From Coraliomargarita sp965656715 (lineage in GTDB: Bacteria > Verrucomicrobiota > Verrucomicrobiia > Opitutales > Coraliomargaritaceae): a DNA stretch of 64,000 nt. The translations under genes were made by a program, and so were the position numbers. Positions 27,065 through 35,049 of the stretch are shown here, piece after piece. A model generated the notes under the pieces. It did no database searches and was not told where the DNA came from. It saw only the letters and a list, made by a program, of their open reading frames with translations. The stretch's first letter is position 1. The number at the start of each line of letters is the position of its first letter. Location of the stretch: contig CBFHLR010000009.1 in assembly GCA_965656715.1 (NCBI GenBank), forward strand, positions 1-64,000, written 5' to 3'.

Positions 27065-27949
27065 TTAGGGAGTGTTCAAAGCTGCCATCAGCGTTCGATA
27101 CACGCGCGAAACGCCAAGGATCAATTTCCAATGACAACTACCCCGCTTTCCAATCAAACGGAACGGCGGCACCACCACCGTCACATTCGGTCCAACGGGC
27201 CTCCACATCACTGAGCGGCTGAACTTCGGAAACATGCTAATCACAGGCAGTCCCGCAAAGGCCCCCAAGTGCCCGGGGCCTGAGTCATTGGCAACCATCG
27301 CACCTGATTCATATAGATAAGGCACCAACTCCTCCAAAGACAAACAGACGTATTCGATGCCGCCAGCCGTCGCTGCTTCTTGGTAACTCTTCTCCTTATC
27401 GGTCAAAATGAAGACTGGCTCATAACCGGCACGTATAAGTCGCTGCCCAAGCTTCACAAATTTCGGCATCGGCCAATCTTTATCCAAATCACTACTCGTC
27501 GGATGCAATACGATACGTCGAGCATAGCGCTTTCGTTGATATTGGGCGGGGAGTTGCAGTCCATTCTCCCAGCAACCGCCCGTCAGATCCATCGCAACCT
27601 GGCTGAGTTGTTGCGCGAAACTCTCCACATAACCCACCCGTCTGGACTGAATTTTTCGATCTAAGATAAAATGCTGCAAGCCCTCTGGAATTTCCATATT
27701 AGGCGAAATCATTCCATCGGCAAAGATACAGTAATCACATTGCTCCAGAACCTCCGTGACACTTGAACTATGATTGAGGAAGGGAAATACCTGAACATCG
27801 GGGAAATACGCCCTCATGCCATAGAGCACATCCGAATAAAACTCCACCTCGGTGCCCTTTTGCTGCAATCGATACGCCAGCGTCATCGTTAAGAGCGCAT
27901 CGCCCAAGCCACGCGCACTGACAAATGAGACTCTACTAATCTTTTCCAT
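27065..27949 (-). CDS. GT9 heptosyltransferase-like protein
   Basis: A GT9-family protein, 294 aa from the ATG at 27949 (GTG 27958 is the alternative). It has VSFVSARGLGDALLTMTLA at the N-terminus, VLHPTSSDLDKDWPM in the middle and the donor-binding block MVANDSGPGHLGAFAGLPVISMFP. It is distinct from WaaC (12742) and the WaaF half at 9316. It may be a third heptosyltransferase, or may use another ADP- or nucleotide-linked sugar. Its start lies 22 bp beyond the end of the kinase-fusion gene upstream on the same strand, so they form an operon. Confidence 0.77.
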   Translation of the reverse strand: MEKISRVSFVSARGLGDALLTMTLAYRLQQKGTEVEFYSDVLYGMRAYFPDVQVFPFLNHSSSVTEVLEQCDYCIFADGMISPNMEIPEGLQHFILDRKIQSRRVGYVESFAQQLSQVAMDLTGGCWENGLQLPAQYQRKRYARRIVLHPTSSDLDKDWPMPKFVKLGQRLIRAGYEPVFILTDKEKSYQEAATAGGIEYVCLSLEELVPYLYESGAMVANDSGPGHLGAFAGLPVISMFPKFSRSVMWRPVGPNVTVVVPPFRLIGKRGSCHWKLILGVSRVYRTLMAALNTP

Positions 27950-27971
27950 AACTTTCACGTGACTCTAACAC

Positions 27972-30221
27972 TTACGAACCACTCAAACGCTTCCTCAGGG
28001 CGCGCTTCCAACGCTTCAGCTGTGCTTTGAACGCATAGAGCTTAAACGAAAACTGCTGCGCACCGGTAAAACTCGCGCCCTCTCGCTTGAGGTATTCATT
28101 CATGAAGTATGCTTGCTGGTCAGGATTGAGCTTACTGCAAAGACGTTTCAAATCCGCGACCCGCTTCGAAAGCGGGAAGCGCCGCATTCTAAAGCGCGCA
28201 CGAGCCGTATCAATCAAGGAGAATTTCAACTTCCCATCCGGCATGACTTGAACCAACACATTGCCACCCGACAAATCTCGGAAGATGACTCCGCGGCGGT
28301 GCATACGGCGAATGTAGCGAATGATTCGATAAACAAAGTCCTCGAAAGTATAGCCCTCCACCAAGGATTCGCCATTGGCGTAACTTCCAAAGAAAGAGCG
28401 CGCAGAAAGCTTGCTCGCAAAATGCTCACAGATAAACCAATTTTGTAGCATCTGCCTTGGGTCCCGATGCTCGAAGAAAGCAACTGGCGCCGGGGAATCA
28501 ATCCCACGCCGAAGCAACTCACTGGTGCCATTCCAGCTGCGCAAGGCCTTCGAAGGTTTCTTGCGATCCAGAATAAGCTTATGCCAAGCCATCCTTGCCG
28601 GTTGCTTGACGACCAGCGACTGTGCCGCATCCCGTGGATCTTCGATTGTCCAAATCGCATTGCGAGCTTTGCGCAGACTGGCCTGCTGCTCTTTCGCGCC
28701 GATCGCCTCGGGGCGTAGTGATGCATACAAGAGCTCTGCCGCCTCGGCACTTTCAGCGCGCACAAGGCCTCGCCAAGTCGCATCGCTAAAACTATAATAA
28801 TCATCCCCTTGCGCCAAGCGAGCCACAACCACCCGATGCATCACAGCAGCAGAGGGCAACACAGTCGGCTGAGCCGCCTTGGGCCAAACAAGATAACACG
28901 GAGTTTCTGTCAGCACCGAAGGAACACCTGCCAACTCGCGGCCATCCAAGCCATAAGCAACTTCCATCTGCTGTAGCGCTTCTTCTGAGTAAGAATCGGA
29001 CAAGGCCGCAACGTTGCCATTCATAGTCCAAGCGACGTGAACAATCGTATCCGCCCGCTCAAAGGCATGAATCTGCAGCGCCTCGCCCACACCCGACTTA
29101 CCGAGATAACGAGCATCAGATAAAAAACCGTTCAAAGCCTGCATCGCATAGAATGCTGGACGCACCCGCCATTGAGCCGAATTCCCTGGCAGCTCCCGAT
29201 AATACGAAACCACATCTCGAACCGACCGATCTTCCGGCAAGCCTGTGCCATCATCCAACAAGCCCTCGCGGCGGCTCACCAGAGGGCCCCAATAAATACG
29301 CTCAAACACTCCCGATGCGGCGCACAGAACGAAATAGCGCACGAGATAATCCGCCATTTTATTCTCCGAACTCGTGAGCACTCGCTTAATTCGAGGTAAA
29401 GTCCAGAACGCACAGGTCGACCACGCTCGTGGCACTCCGCGGACCGCCCCCAAGGCCGCAATCAATTTGGCCTTCTTAATCAAGTCATAGCCATGTAGCC
29501 GCTTAAAGCGCTCCCCCAAAATCTTTCGATCCAGCGCCTCCGGCTCAATCGCGCGCTCAGCAAAGAGATTATTACTGTGCACATCCGGGAGCATCCCACG
29601 GCGCTTAAGCATACCAAGCAGGCCCGCATTATACTGCGGCTCAAAATCAGTCACATTCGGCCCGACCAAACACTGCTCAACCCGACGCACTTCGGCATAC
29701 GCCACCTCCCATAAGGCTAACAAACCCTCAAGATCATAACCCGCCCACTTCGCACGATTCACCGTCGTGCCCAACTCCACCGCTTCAATGCGATCCACAT
29801 AGCGATCGAGCGATTCAGCGACAAATACACGCCACTGGGCAACCACTTCTGGGTTCGGCATTTGCTTGGCGAGCGACAGCGGCTGCACAAGGTGCAACAG
29901 GATGCGCACATCAAGTGCTTCCAAGCGCTCGAATAAGCGATCCACCATTTCCAGATCCATGCCATAGGACAAATCCAGACGAAGCGAACGCAGCCCCAGT
30001 TCACGGACCCGCTCATACAAATGATCCAAGGCCGCGCCATCCTGAGGCACTGCAATACAAACACCACAAAACGACGCATCAACACGTCGTCCTGAAGCGA
30101 CTCCCTCGACTAACTCAGCTTTTTTAACTAGCCTAAAGCCCTGAAAGGCCTCGCGCATAAATTCACGATCCAACCTTCCGGGCCGGACTAAATTCACAAG
30201 ACGCAGTTTTTCTGAGGGCAT
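27972..30221 (-). CDS. fusion of a glycoside-hydrolase-like barrel and a WaaP/InaA-type LPS kinase
   Basis: A 749-aa protein. Residues ~1-480 look like a TIM-barrel glycosidase, with successive beta-strand segments (SLRLDLSYGMD, VRILLHLVQPL, IEAVELGTTVNRAKW, VGPNVTDFEP, IYWGPLVS) and then a beta-rich part (DTIVHVAWTMNG). Residues ~540-749 are an LPS kinase with an intact loop (GVIFRDLSGGNVLV, Asp649, Asn654) and metal-site Asp671 (LIDTARARF). The catalytic acids of the barrel cannot be assigned by eye. No signal peptide is visible, so both parts should be cytoplasmic. It is the first gene of a reverse pair with the GT9 gene and is divergent from waaP. I do not know a characterised protein with this layout. 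Confidence 0.72.
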   Translation of the reverse strand: MPSEKLRLVNLVRPGRLDREFMREAFQGFRLVKKAELVEGVASGRRVDASFCGVCIAVPQDGAALDHLYERVRELGLRSLRLDLSYGMDLEMVDRLFERLEALDVRILLHLVQPLSLAKQMPNPEVVAQWRVFVAESLDRYVDRIEAVELGTTVNRAKWAGYDLEGLLALWEVAYAEVRRVEQCLVGPNVTDFEPQYNAGLLGMLKRRGMLPDVHSNNLFAERAIEPEALDRKILGERFKRLHGYDLIKKAKLIAALGAVRGVPRAWSTCAFWTLPRIKRVLTSSENKMADYLVRYFVLCAASGVFERIYWGPLVSRREGLLDDGTGLPEDRSVRDVVSYYRELPGNSAQWRVRPAFYAMQALNGFLSDARYLGKSGVGEALQIHAFERADTIVHVAWTMNGNVAALSDSYSEEALQQMEVAYGLDGRELAGVPSVLTETPCYLVWPKAAQPTVLPSAAVMHRVVVARLAQGDDYYSFSDATWRGLVRAESAEAAELLYASLRPEAIGAKEQQASLRKARNAIWTIEDPRDAAQSLVVKQPARMAWHKLILDRKKPSKALRSWNGTSELLRRGIDSPAPVAFFEHRDPRQMLQNWFICEHFASKLSARSFFGSYANGESLVEGYTFEDFVYRIIRYIRRMHRRGVIFRDLSGGNVLVQVMPDGKLKFSLIDTARARFRMRRFPLSKRVADLKRLCSKLNPDQQAYFMNEYLKREGASFTGAQQFSFKLYAFKAQLKRWKRALRKRLSGS

Positions 30222-30400
30222 AGGTATAATAAGTTAGCAGGCAGTAGAGCAACTTCATGTATCCAACAATTCAAGACTAGACTCTACAGCCCGCATAAAA
30301 CTAAATCTGAGAATCAAGGACTCTGAGACTGGAACTAGGGATGCCTAAAGACTTTCACTGACACATACCTTCACTCCACGCACCAGCCGGCCCTCCTACA

Positions 30401-30435
30401 TTCAAATCTCAGCTTTCAAGTTTCATCCCTCCCAA
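30401..30435. repeat. right arm of the TCAGCTTTCAAGTTTCA repeat family before waaP
   Basis: TTCAAATCTCAGCTTTCAAG (from 30401) followed by TTTCATCCCTCCC stands 4 bp before the waaP start. It is the same type as the arms before gspE, hldC and gmhA. A weak left-arm-like run (CTCTGAGACTGGAAC, about 30319-30335) lies in the same 217-bp divergent spacer (30222-30438). Nothing else is seen in that spacer. Confidence 0.6.
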
Positions 30436-30438
30436 CGC

Positions 30439-31281
30439 ATGTATCTCGAACTCAGTAAAGAACTCCAAAAACAGCTCGCCGACGAGCCGGATCTGTTCGA
30501 CTGGTTCCTGACGCAGCAAGGGGAAGCGCATCGCACTGTAAAAAACCGTCTTACCTACGAAGTCCGACTCGGAGACTTACACTTCTACGTCAAACGCCAC
30601 TTAGGCTGCGGCTGGGGCGAAGTCATCAAAGAATGGTATCGCTTCCGTAAACCCGTCGTCAGCGCGCGCACGGAGTGGGAAGGCGCGGAAAAGCTCGCAG
30701 CCGCTGACGTCCGTGTGCCCAAAGTCCTCGGCAAAGGCGAGCGCGGCAGCTATCCCCATGCAGTTGAGTCATTTGTCGCACTTGAAGCACTTGAAAACTG
30801 CGAAAGCCTGGAACATGCCAGAGCAGACTGGCTGGACGTAAAAGGCACCCGCTGGATTGCGCTCAAACGAGCACTCATCAAAGAAGTCGGCGCCATGTGT
30901 GGTAAAATGCACCGCAGTGGCATCAACCACCGCGACTGCTACCTTTGCCACTTTCTGATCAATCGTGACGTCGTTCGCCAATGGCAAGAAGGAGACGACA
31001 CGCCCTTGACCCTGATCGACCTACACCGCGTGCAACAACGCGTCACAGTCCCCCACCGTTGGCTCATTAAAGATCTACGCTCACTACTATTCTCCGCAAT
31101 GGAAGTGGGGCTGACCTCCACCGATTGCGCACGTTTCTTTAAAGCCTACCTTGGCAGCGACTGGAAAGGCCAACTTCGTCAGAATCAAGAACTCTGGAAA
31201 AAAGTGCAGCAAGGAGCACTCAAGATGTATATCGGCTGGCATCAACGTGAACCCGTCCTCCCAAAGCTTCTTCGAAGCTAA
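30439..31281 (+). CDS. waaP: LPS core heptose(I) kinase WaaP (RfaP)
   Basis: WaaP phosphorylates heptose I of the inner core, a modification needed for outer-membrane integrity and essential in P. aeruginosa. The 280-aa length fits. The diagnostic catalytic loop GINHRDCYLCHFLI (Asp166) is almost identical to the family consensus, and LIDLHRVQQR holds the metal-site Asp194. KNRLTYEVRLGDLHFYVKRH supplies the nucleotide-binding Lys region. It heads a forward run waaP-gmhB-hydrolase-hldD-hldC-gmhA-hldA that links heptose supply to its phosphorylation. Confidence 0.9.
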   Translation: MYLELSKELQKQLADEPDLFDWFLTQQGEAHRTVKNRLTYEVRLGDLHFYVKRHLGCGWGEVIKEWYRFRKPVVSARTEWEGAEKLAAADVRVPKVLGKGERGSYPHAVESFVALEALENCESLEHARADWLDVKGTRWIALKRALIKEVGAMCGKMHRSGINHRDCYLCHFLINRDVVRQWQEGDDTPLTLIDLHRVQQRVTVPHRWLIKDLRSLLFSAMEVGLTSTDCARFFKAYLGSDWKGQLRQNQELWKKVQQGALKMYIGWHQREPVLPKLLRS

Positions 31282-31286
31282 AACCC

Positions 31287-31877
31287 ATGCAAAACGTCTG
31301 GCTTAACCCTACGCTGCAAAACTCGCAACCACGCACAGCCATCTTTGCAGACCGCGACGGAACCCTGATTCAGCACGTCGACTACATCAGTGATCCCGCA
31401 GATGTAGAGCTGCTGCCTGACGTCAAAGACAGCATCCATCAACTACTGGAGCAGCATATCCCCATTTTCATCCTAACCAACCAATCAGGAGTCGGCCGAG
31501 GCTATTTCCCAATCGAACAAGTCTACGCCTGCCAACAGCGCATGTTCGATCTCTTAGAGCTCAAGCCAACCGACATCGCCGGGTGGTGTATCGCCCCCGA
31601 AGCACCCGACGCAACTGGCGGCTACCGCAAACCCTCGCCCCGATTCATCCGCGAGGCCTGCCAACACCTCGACCTTCCCCCGGCAAATTGCCACATGATT
31701 GGCGACACCCTAGTAGACCTTGAAACCGCATGGGCCAGCGGATCGAATGCATGGGCAGTTGAGTGCGGTAAACCGCAATTAGTCGCAGCTCATCAGCAAG
31801 GCACAATTACCGGAGGCAACTACACGATGCTGCCGGACTTCCCGTCACTCCTCAAAGAGCTCGACCTCGCCCACTAA
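31287..31877 (+). CDS. gmhB: D,D-heptose 1,7-bisphosphate phosphatase GmhB-like HAD enzyme
   Basis: GmhB removes the C7 phosphate of heptose-1,7-bisphosphate. This 196-aa HAD-family protein has motif I ADRDGTLIQHVDYI, motif II ILTNQSGVGRG, the Lys motif in GGYRKPSPRF and motif III MIGDTLVDLETA. The zinc-binding loop of classical GmhB (CxH...CxC before RKP) is missing: the segment reads CIAPEAPDATGGYRKP. Gene context (5 bp after waaP, with hldD, hldC, gmhA and hldA downstream) supports GmhB over the related HisB phosphatase. Confidence 0.82.
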   Translation: MQNVWLNPTLQNSQPRTAIFADRDGTLIQHVDYISDPADVELLPDVKDSIHQLLEQHIPIFILTNQSGVGRGYFPIEQVYACQQRMFDLLELKPTDIAGWCIAPEAPDATGGYRKPSPRFIREACQHLDLPPANCHMIGDTLVDLETAWASGSNAWAVECGKPQLVAAHQQGTITGGNYTMLPDFPSLLKELDLAH

Positions 31878-31887
31878 CATCTCGCCC

Positions 31888-32616
31888 ATGCCAGCCGACA
31901 AAAGAAACGACAACCTATCGCCTGTTGATGAGTTCCCCGCATCTGGAGCCACCAAGCTCTACATACTCTTCGGAGACATCAAAGCCGGCGTAGGACTCCC
32001 ACCCTTCGAATTCTATAAAGCCGCCGACATCCTGAATGAGCATAAACTGTTTGTCCGTGACTTCAGTCAATCTTGGTATCATTGCGGCCTACCCGGCATC
32101 TCCAAAGACATCCTAGGCACGCGAGACTTCCTCGCTGAAAGAATCCGGCACTACGCGCCCGAAGAAACCATTTTAATCGGCAACTCCATGGGGGGCTTCG
32201 CTGCCATTCTGTTTGCCTCCCTACTCTCGAATTGCCGAGCCATTGCAATCTCACCACAAACCTACATCTCCCCCCAAAAGCGCTTCCAGCATGGCGACCA
32301 CCGCTTCGGGAGCCCGATTCGCAAGACCTACCTGAAGGCCTTGCTCAAGAAGAAATACTACGATTTGGCAAAGCTCGAAGCAGGAAACTCGAACTGGCAG
32401 GCCGATCTGATCGTTTCAGCACACCATACTCGCGACTGTTCACATGCAATCAATGTCGAGCAACTACCGCAAATTCGAGTTCACCGTTTTGATTGCAACA
32501 ACCACGACCTGGTAAAGGAACTGCGCGACCGGAAAATCCTCGGCGAAATATTACAAAACCGGATCCCGCCCGCAAACGAACGCGGCGTCATCGACCTATC
32601 GACACCTGAATTATAG
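31888..32616 (+). CDS. alpha/beta-hydrolase fold protein
   Basis: A 242-aa protein with the nucleophile elbow G-N-S-M-G-G (ILIGNSMGGFAAILFA), which gives Ser about residue 95, and a probable late catalytic His in FDCNNHDLVKEL. The N-terminus (KLYILFGDIKAGVGLPPFEF) is the first core strand. The substrate is unknown. Similar proteins occur in capsule and surface-glycan clusters. It lies between gmhB and hldD with short gaps, so it is probably in the heptose operon. An ester- or acyl-removing role in glycan editing is only a guess. Confidence 0.68.
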   Translation: MPADKRNDNLSPVDEFPASGATKLYILFGDIKAGVGLPPFEFYKAADILNEHKLFVRDFSQSWYHCGLPGISKDILGTRDFLAERIRHYAPEETILIGNSMGGFAAILFASLLSNCRAIAISPQTYISPQKRFQHGDHRFGSPIRKTYLKALLKKKYYDLAKLEAGNSNWQADLIVSAHHTRDCSHAINVEQLPQIRVHRFDCNNHDLVKELRDRKILGEILQNRIPPANERGVIDLSTPEL

Positions 32617-32668
32617 GCTAGTCTCGCCCTCATCACCACTGATATCGTTAAGACCCATTTAAGAACAC

Positions 32669-33670
32669 ATGAGCACAGGCAAATACACACTCGTTACCGG
32701 CGGTGCCGGCTTTATCGGCAGCGCATTGGTGCACGAACTCAATCAACAGGGCATGACGGACATCGTCATTTCCGACATTCTCGGCACCGATGAGAAGTTC
32801 AAGAACCTCGTCCCGCTCAAATACGCGGACTACCTCGAAGCGGACGACTTGATCGACCTCCTTGAAGAAGAGCCTGACTATCTCGATCAGTTCGACACCA
32901 TTTTCCACCTCGGGGCCTGCTCGGCGACCACCGAGAAAGACGCCAGCTACCTGATTCGCAACAACTACGAATACACCAAGGTGCTCGCAAACCTCGCCAT
33001 TGAACGCGGTATCCGCTTCGTTTACGCATCCAGTGCAGCGACCTACGGTGATGGAAGTCAGGGCATGGACGACACGCTCGAAGACCTACACACGCTGAAC
33101 CCGCTCAACATGTATGGCTATTCCAAGCATATGTTCGATTGCTACGCGCAGCGCATGGGCTGGCTGGACGAGATCGTCGGCCTGAAATACTACAACGTTT
33201 ACGGCCCCAACGAAGCCCACAAGGGCGAGATGCGCAGCCTCGTGAATAAAGCCTACGAACAGGTCACCGAAACCGGCGAGATCGGCCTCTTTAAGAGCTA
33301 CCACCCCGACTACACCGACGGCAATCAGATGCGTGATTTCCTCTACGTCAAGGACGCCGTAGCAATGACACTCCACCTCGCTCGCACCCCCAACGCCAAC
33401 GGTCTATTCAACCTCGGCACTGGCGAAGCCAACACCTGGAACACGCTCGCAGAAGCCATCTTCGCCGCGCTCGACCTAGAACCGAATATCAAATACATCG
33501 ACATGCCCGAGCAGCTAAAGGGCAAATATCAGTATTACACGTGCGCAAATACTGATAAGCTCAAATCCACTGGCTACGACACCAGCTCGGGATACAGCCT
33601 CAAAGACGCGGTCAAAGACTACGTGCAAAACTACCTCGTCACCGGCAAGCATCTGGGACAGGAACTGTAG
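32669..33670 (+). CDS. hldD: ADP-L-glycero-D-manno-heptose 6-epimerase
   Basis: HldD (RfaD) epimerises ADP-D,D-heptose to ADP-L,D-heptose, the donor used by WaaC and WaaF. The 333-aa extended SDR shows TLVTGGAGFIGSALVHELN, IFHLGACSATTEKDASYLI (typical of HldD), VYASSAATYGDGSQG, the Y-x3-K in MYGYSKHMFD, and LKYYNVYGPNEAHKGEMRS. All are strong family signatures. The gene is in the heptose operon and is followed by a repeat-filled 69-bp spacer. Confidence 0.94.
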   Translation: MSTGKYTLVTGGAGFIGSALVHELNQQGMTDIVISDILGTDEKFKNLVPLKYADYLEADDLIDLLEEEPDYLDQFDTIFHLGACSATTEKDASYLIRNNYEYTKVLANLAIERGIRFVYASSAATYGDGSQGMDDTLEDLHTLNPLNMYGYSKHMFDCYAQRMGWLDEIVGLKYYNVYGPNEAHKGEMRSLVNKAYEQVTETGEIGLFKSYHPDYTDGNQMRDFLYVKDAVAMTLHLARTPNANGLFNLGTGEANTWNTLAEAIFAALDLEPNIKYIDMPEQLKGKYQYYTCANTDKLKSTGYDTSSGYSLKDAVKDYVQNYLVTGKHLGQEL

Positions 33671-33739
33671 AAAACTGAAACTTGAAAGCTGAGCCCTGAA
33701 ATGACAGCCCACACTCAGGTTTCAAACTTCAGACCTCAC
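33671..33739. repeat. inverted repeat pair of the CTTGAAAGCTGA family between hldD and hldC
   Basis: The left arm AAAACTGAAACTTGAAAGCT (33671-33690) directly follows the hldD stop. The right arm CAGGTTTCAAACTTCAGACC lies at 33716-33735, just before the hldC ATG. The arms are approximate reverse complements and fill the whole spacer. Confidence 0.7.
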
Positions 33740-34240
33740 ATGCATCTTCCGAACGCAAAACTACTCACATTAGACCAGGCGATTTCCGCCCGCCAAGCCC
33801 TACGTCAAGCAGGCAAAACGATGGTCATGACCAACGGCTGCTTCGACCTCCTGCATGTCGGCCACATTTCCTACCTCCAGGAGGCTAAAAAGCTCGGAGA
33901 CGAGCTCTGGGTGCTCATCAACAGTGACGAAAGCGTCCGTGCCCTCAAAGGCCCCACCCGCCCGATCGAAAGTGAGCCCGAACGCGCCTATTGCCTCGCG
34001 GCACTCAGCTGCATCGACCGCGTCGTCGTCTTCAACTCACCACGCCTCGTGGAAGAGATCAAACTCCTCCAGCCCGACATCTACACCAAAGCAGGCGACT
34101 ATACCATCGACACCATCCACAAAGGCGAACGTGCCGCGTTTGAATCCGTCGGCACCGACATACAATTCCTGCCTTTCCTTGAGGGCTTCAGCACCACTAA
34201 GATGGTCGAGAAAATCAATAAAGCCGCACTAGAAGGCTGA
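33740..34240 (+). CDS. hldC: heptose-1-phosphate adenylyltransferase (separate HldC/RfaE2 domain)
   Basis: This enzyme makes ADP-D,D-heptose from heptose 1-phosphate and ATP. It corresponds to the C-terminal half of E. coli HldE. The 166-aa protein has the cytidylyltransferase-like motif TNGCFDLLHVGHISYLQEA, LINSDESVRALKGPTRPI, and the late FLEGFSTTKMVEKI. The frame is open from 33701, but the ATG at 33740 gives the standard N-terminus and follows the repeat arm. The kinase half is encoded separately at 35050, with gmhA between. Confidence 0.92.
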   Translation: MHLPNAKLLTLDQAISARQALRQAGKTMVMTNGCFDLLHVGHISYLQEAKKLGDELWVLINSDESVRALKGPTRPIESEPERAYCLAALSCIDRVVVFNSPRLVEEIKLLQPDIYTKAGDYTIDTIHKGERAAFESVGTDIQFLPFLEGFSTTKMVEKINKAALEG

Positions 34241-34359
34241 AAGCTGAGACTTGAAACTTGAATTATTCATCTCCCAGCAAACTCTCACTCAAGTCTCAGT
34301 CCTCAAACTCAGCCCTCAAAAAAACTCAAGTCTCAGCTTTCAAGTTTCATCTCTCCAAC
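34236..34359. repeat. inverted repeat pair of the CTTGAAAGCTGA family between hldC and gmhA
   Basis: The left arm GGCTGAAAGCTGAGACTTGA (34236-34255) overlaps the hldC stop. The right arm AAGTCTCAGCTTTCAAGTTT (34328-34347) ends just before gmhA, and the two are near-perfect reverse complements. Between them are more partial units (ACTCAAGTCTCAGTCCTC), which makes this the longest copy seen. Confidence 0.72.
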
Positions 34360-34362
34360 AGC

Positions 34363-34926
34363 ATGTCTCTCACACAAACAGACTACTCAGAACTCAAAAC
34401 GACGCTCGACGCCTTTGCGTCCGAGCTCCCAACCGTCGAGGCCACCGGCAAGCTCATCGTTGAGCGCCTGCGTAGCGGAAACACCGTCTTTGCCTGTGGC
34501 AACGGCGGCAGCGCGACCGACTCGATGCACCTGTGCGAAGAGCTCATCGGCCGTTACCGAGCGAATCGCCGCGCACTTCCAGCGGTGTCGTTGAATACAG
34601 ACACCTCGGTCCTCACCTGCATCGCCAACGACTACGGCTACGACGTCATCTTCTCACGCCAAGTCGAAGCACTCGCCAAGGCAAACGACATCCTGGTAGG
34701 CTTCTCCACGAGCGGAAACTCCACAAACATCTATCAGGCATTTGAAGTCGCCAAAACAAAAGGACTCACAACCATCTTGCTATCGGGAAAAGACGGCGGA
34801 AGCATCCAGGGCATCGCCGATTATTCAATCATTGTCCCAAGTAATAATACCGCCCGTATTCAAGAACTCCATACGTTCATCCTACACAACTGGCTTGAGC
34901 ACGTTGAAGTCGAAGACTGGTCTTAA
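34363..34926 (+). CDS. gmhA: sedoheptulose-7-phosphate isomerase
   Basis: GmhA converts sedoheptulose 7-phosphate to D-glycero-D-manno-heptose 7-phosphate, the first step of ADP-heptose synthesis. The 187-aa SIS-domain protein has the phosphate-binding NTVFACGNGGSATDSMHLCEEL, the LIGRYRANRRALPAVSLNTD block, VGFSTSGNSTNIYQA and the late EIHTFI-type segment QELHTFILHNWLE with the catalytic His. The frame is open from 34258 through the repeat, but the ATG at 34363 (MSLTQTDY) is the proper start. Confidence 0.92.
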   Translation: MSLTQTDYSELKTTLDAFASELPTVEATGKLIVERLRSGNTVFACGNGGSATDSMHLCEELIGRYRANRRALPAVSLNTDTSVLTCIANDYGYDVIFSRQVEALAKANDILVGFSTSGNSTNIYQAFEVAKTKGLTTILLSGKDGGSIQGIADYSIIVPSNNTARIQELHTFILHNWLEHVEVEDWS

Positions 34927-34951
34927 AGCACAACTCTCTCATCAAAATAGC

Positions 34952-35031
34952 GTTCGTTATCCTTAACGAACCATTTCACGAATAAGCCTCAATACACAAT
35001 GAAGACTCCGGCGCGATAAGGATTTCGCGCC
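34952..35031. other. two short hairpins in the gmhA-hldA spacer
   Basis: GTTCGTTA/TAACGAAC (34952-34971) and GGCGCGA/TCGCGCC (35010-35031) form two perfect stems in the 123-bp spacer. Neither has a T-tract. They may attenuate or process the operon transcript before hldA. Confidence 0.4.
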
Positions 35032-35049
35032 AACCTTAGACACTGCACC

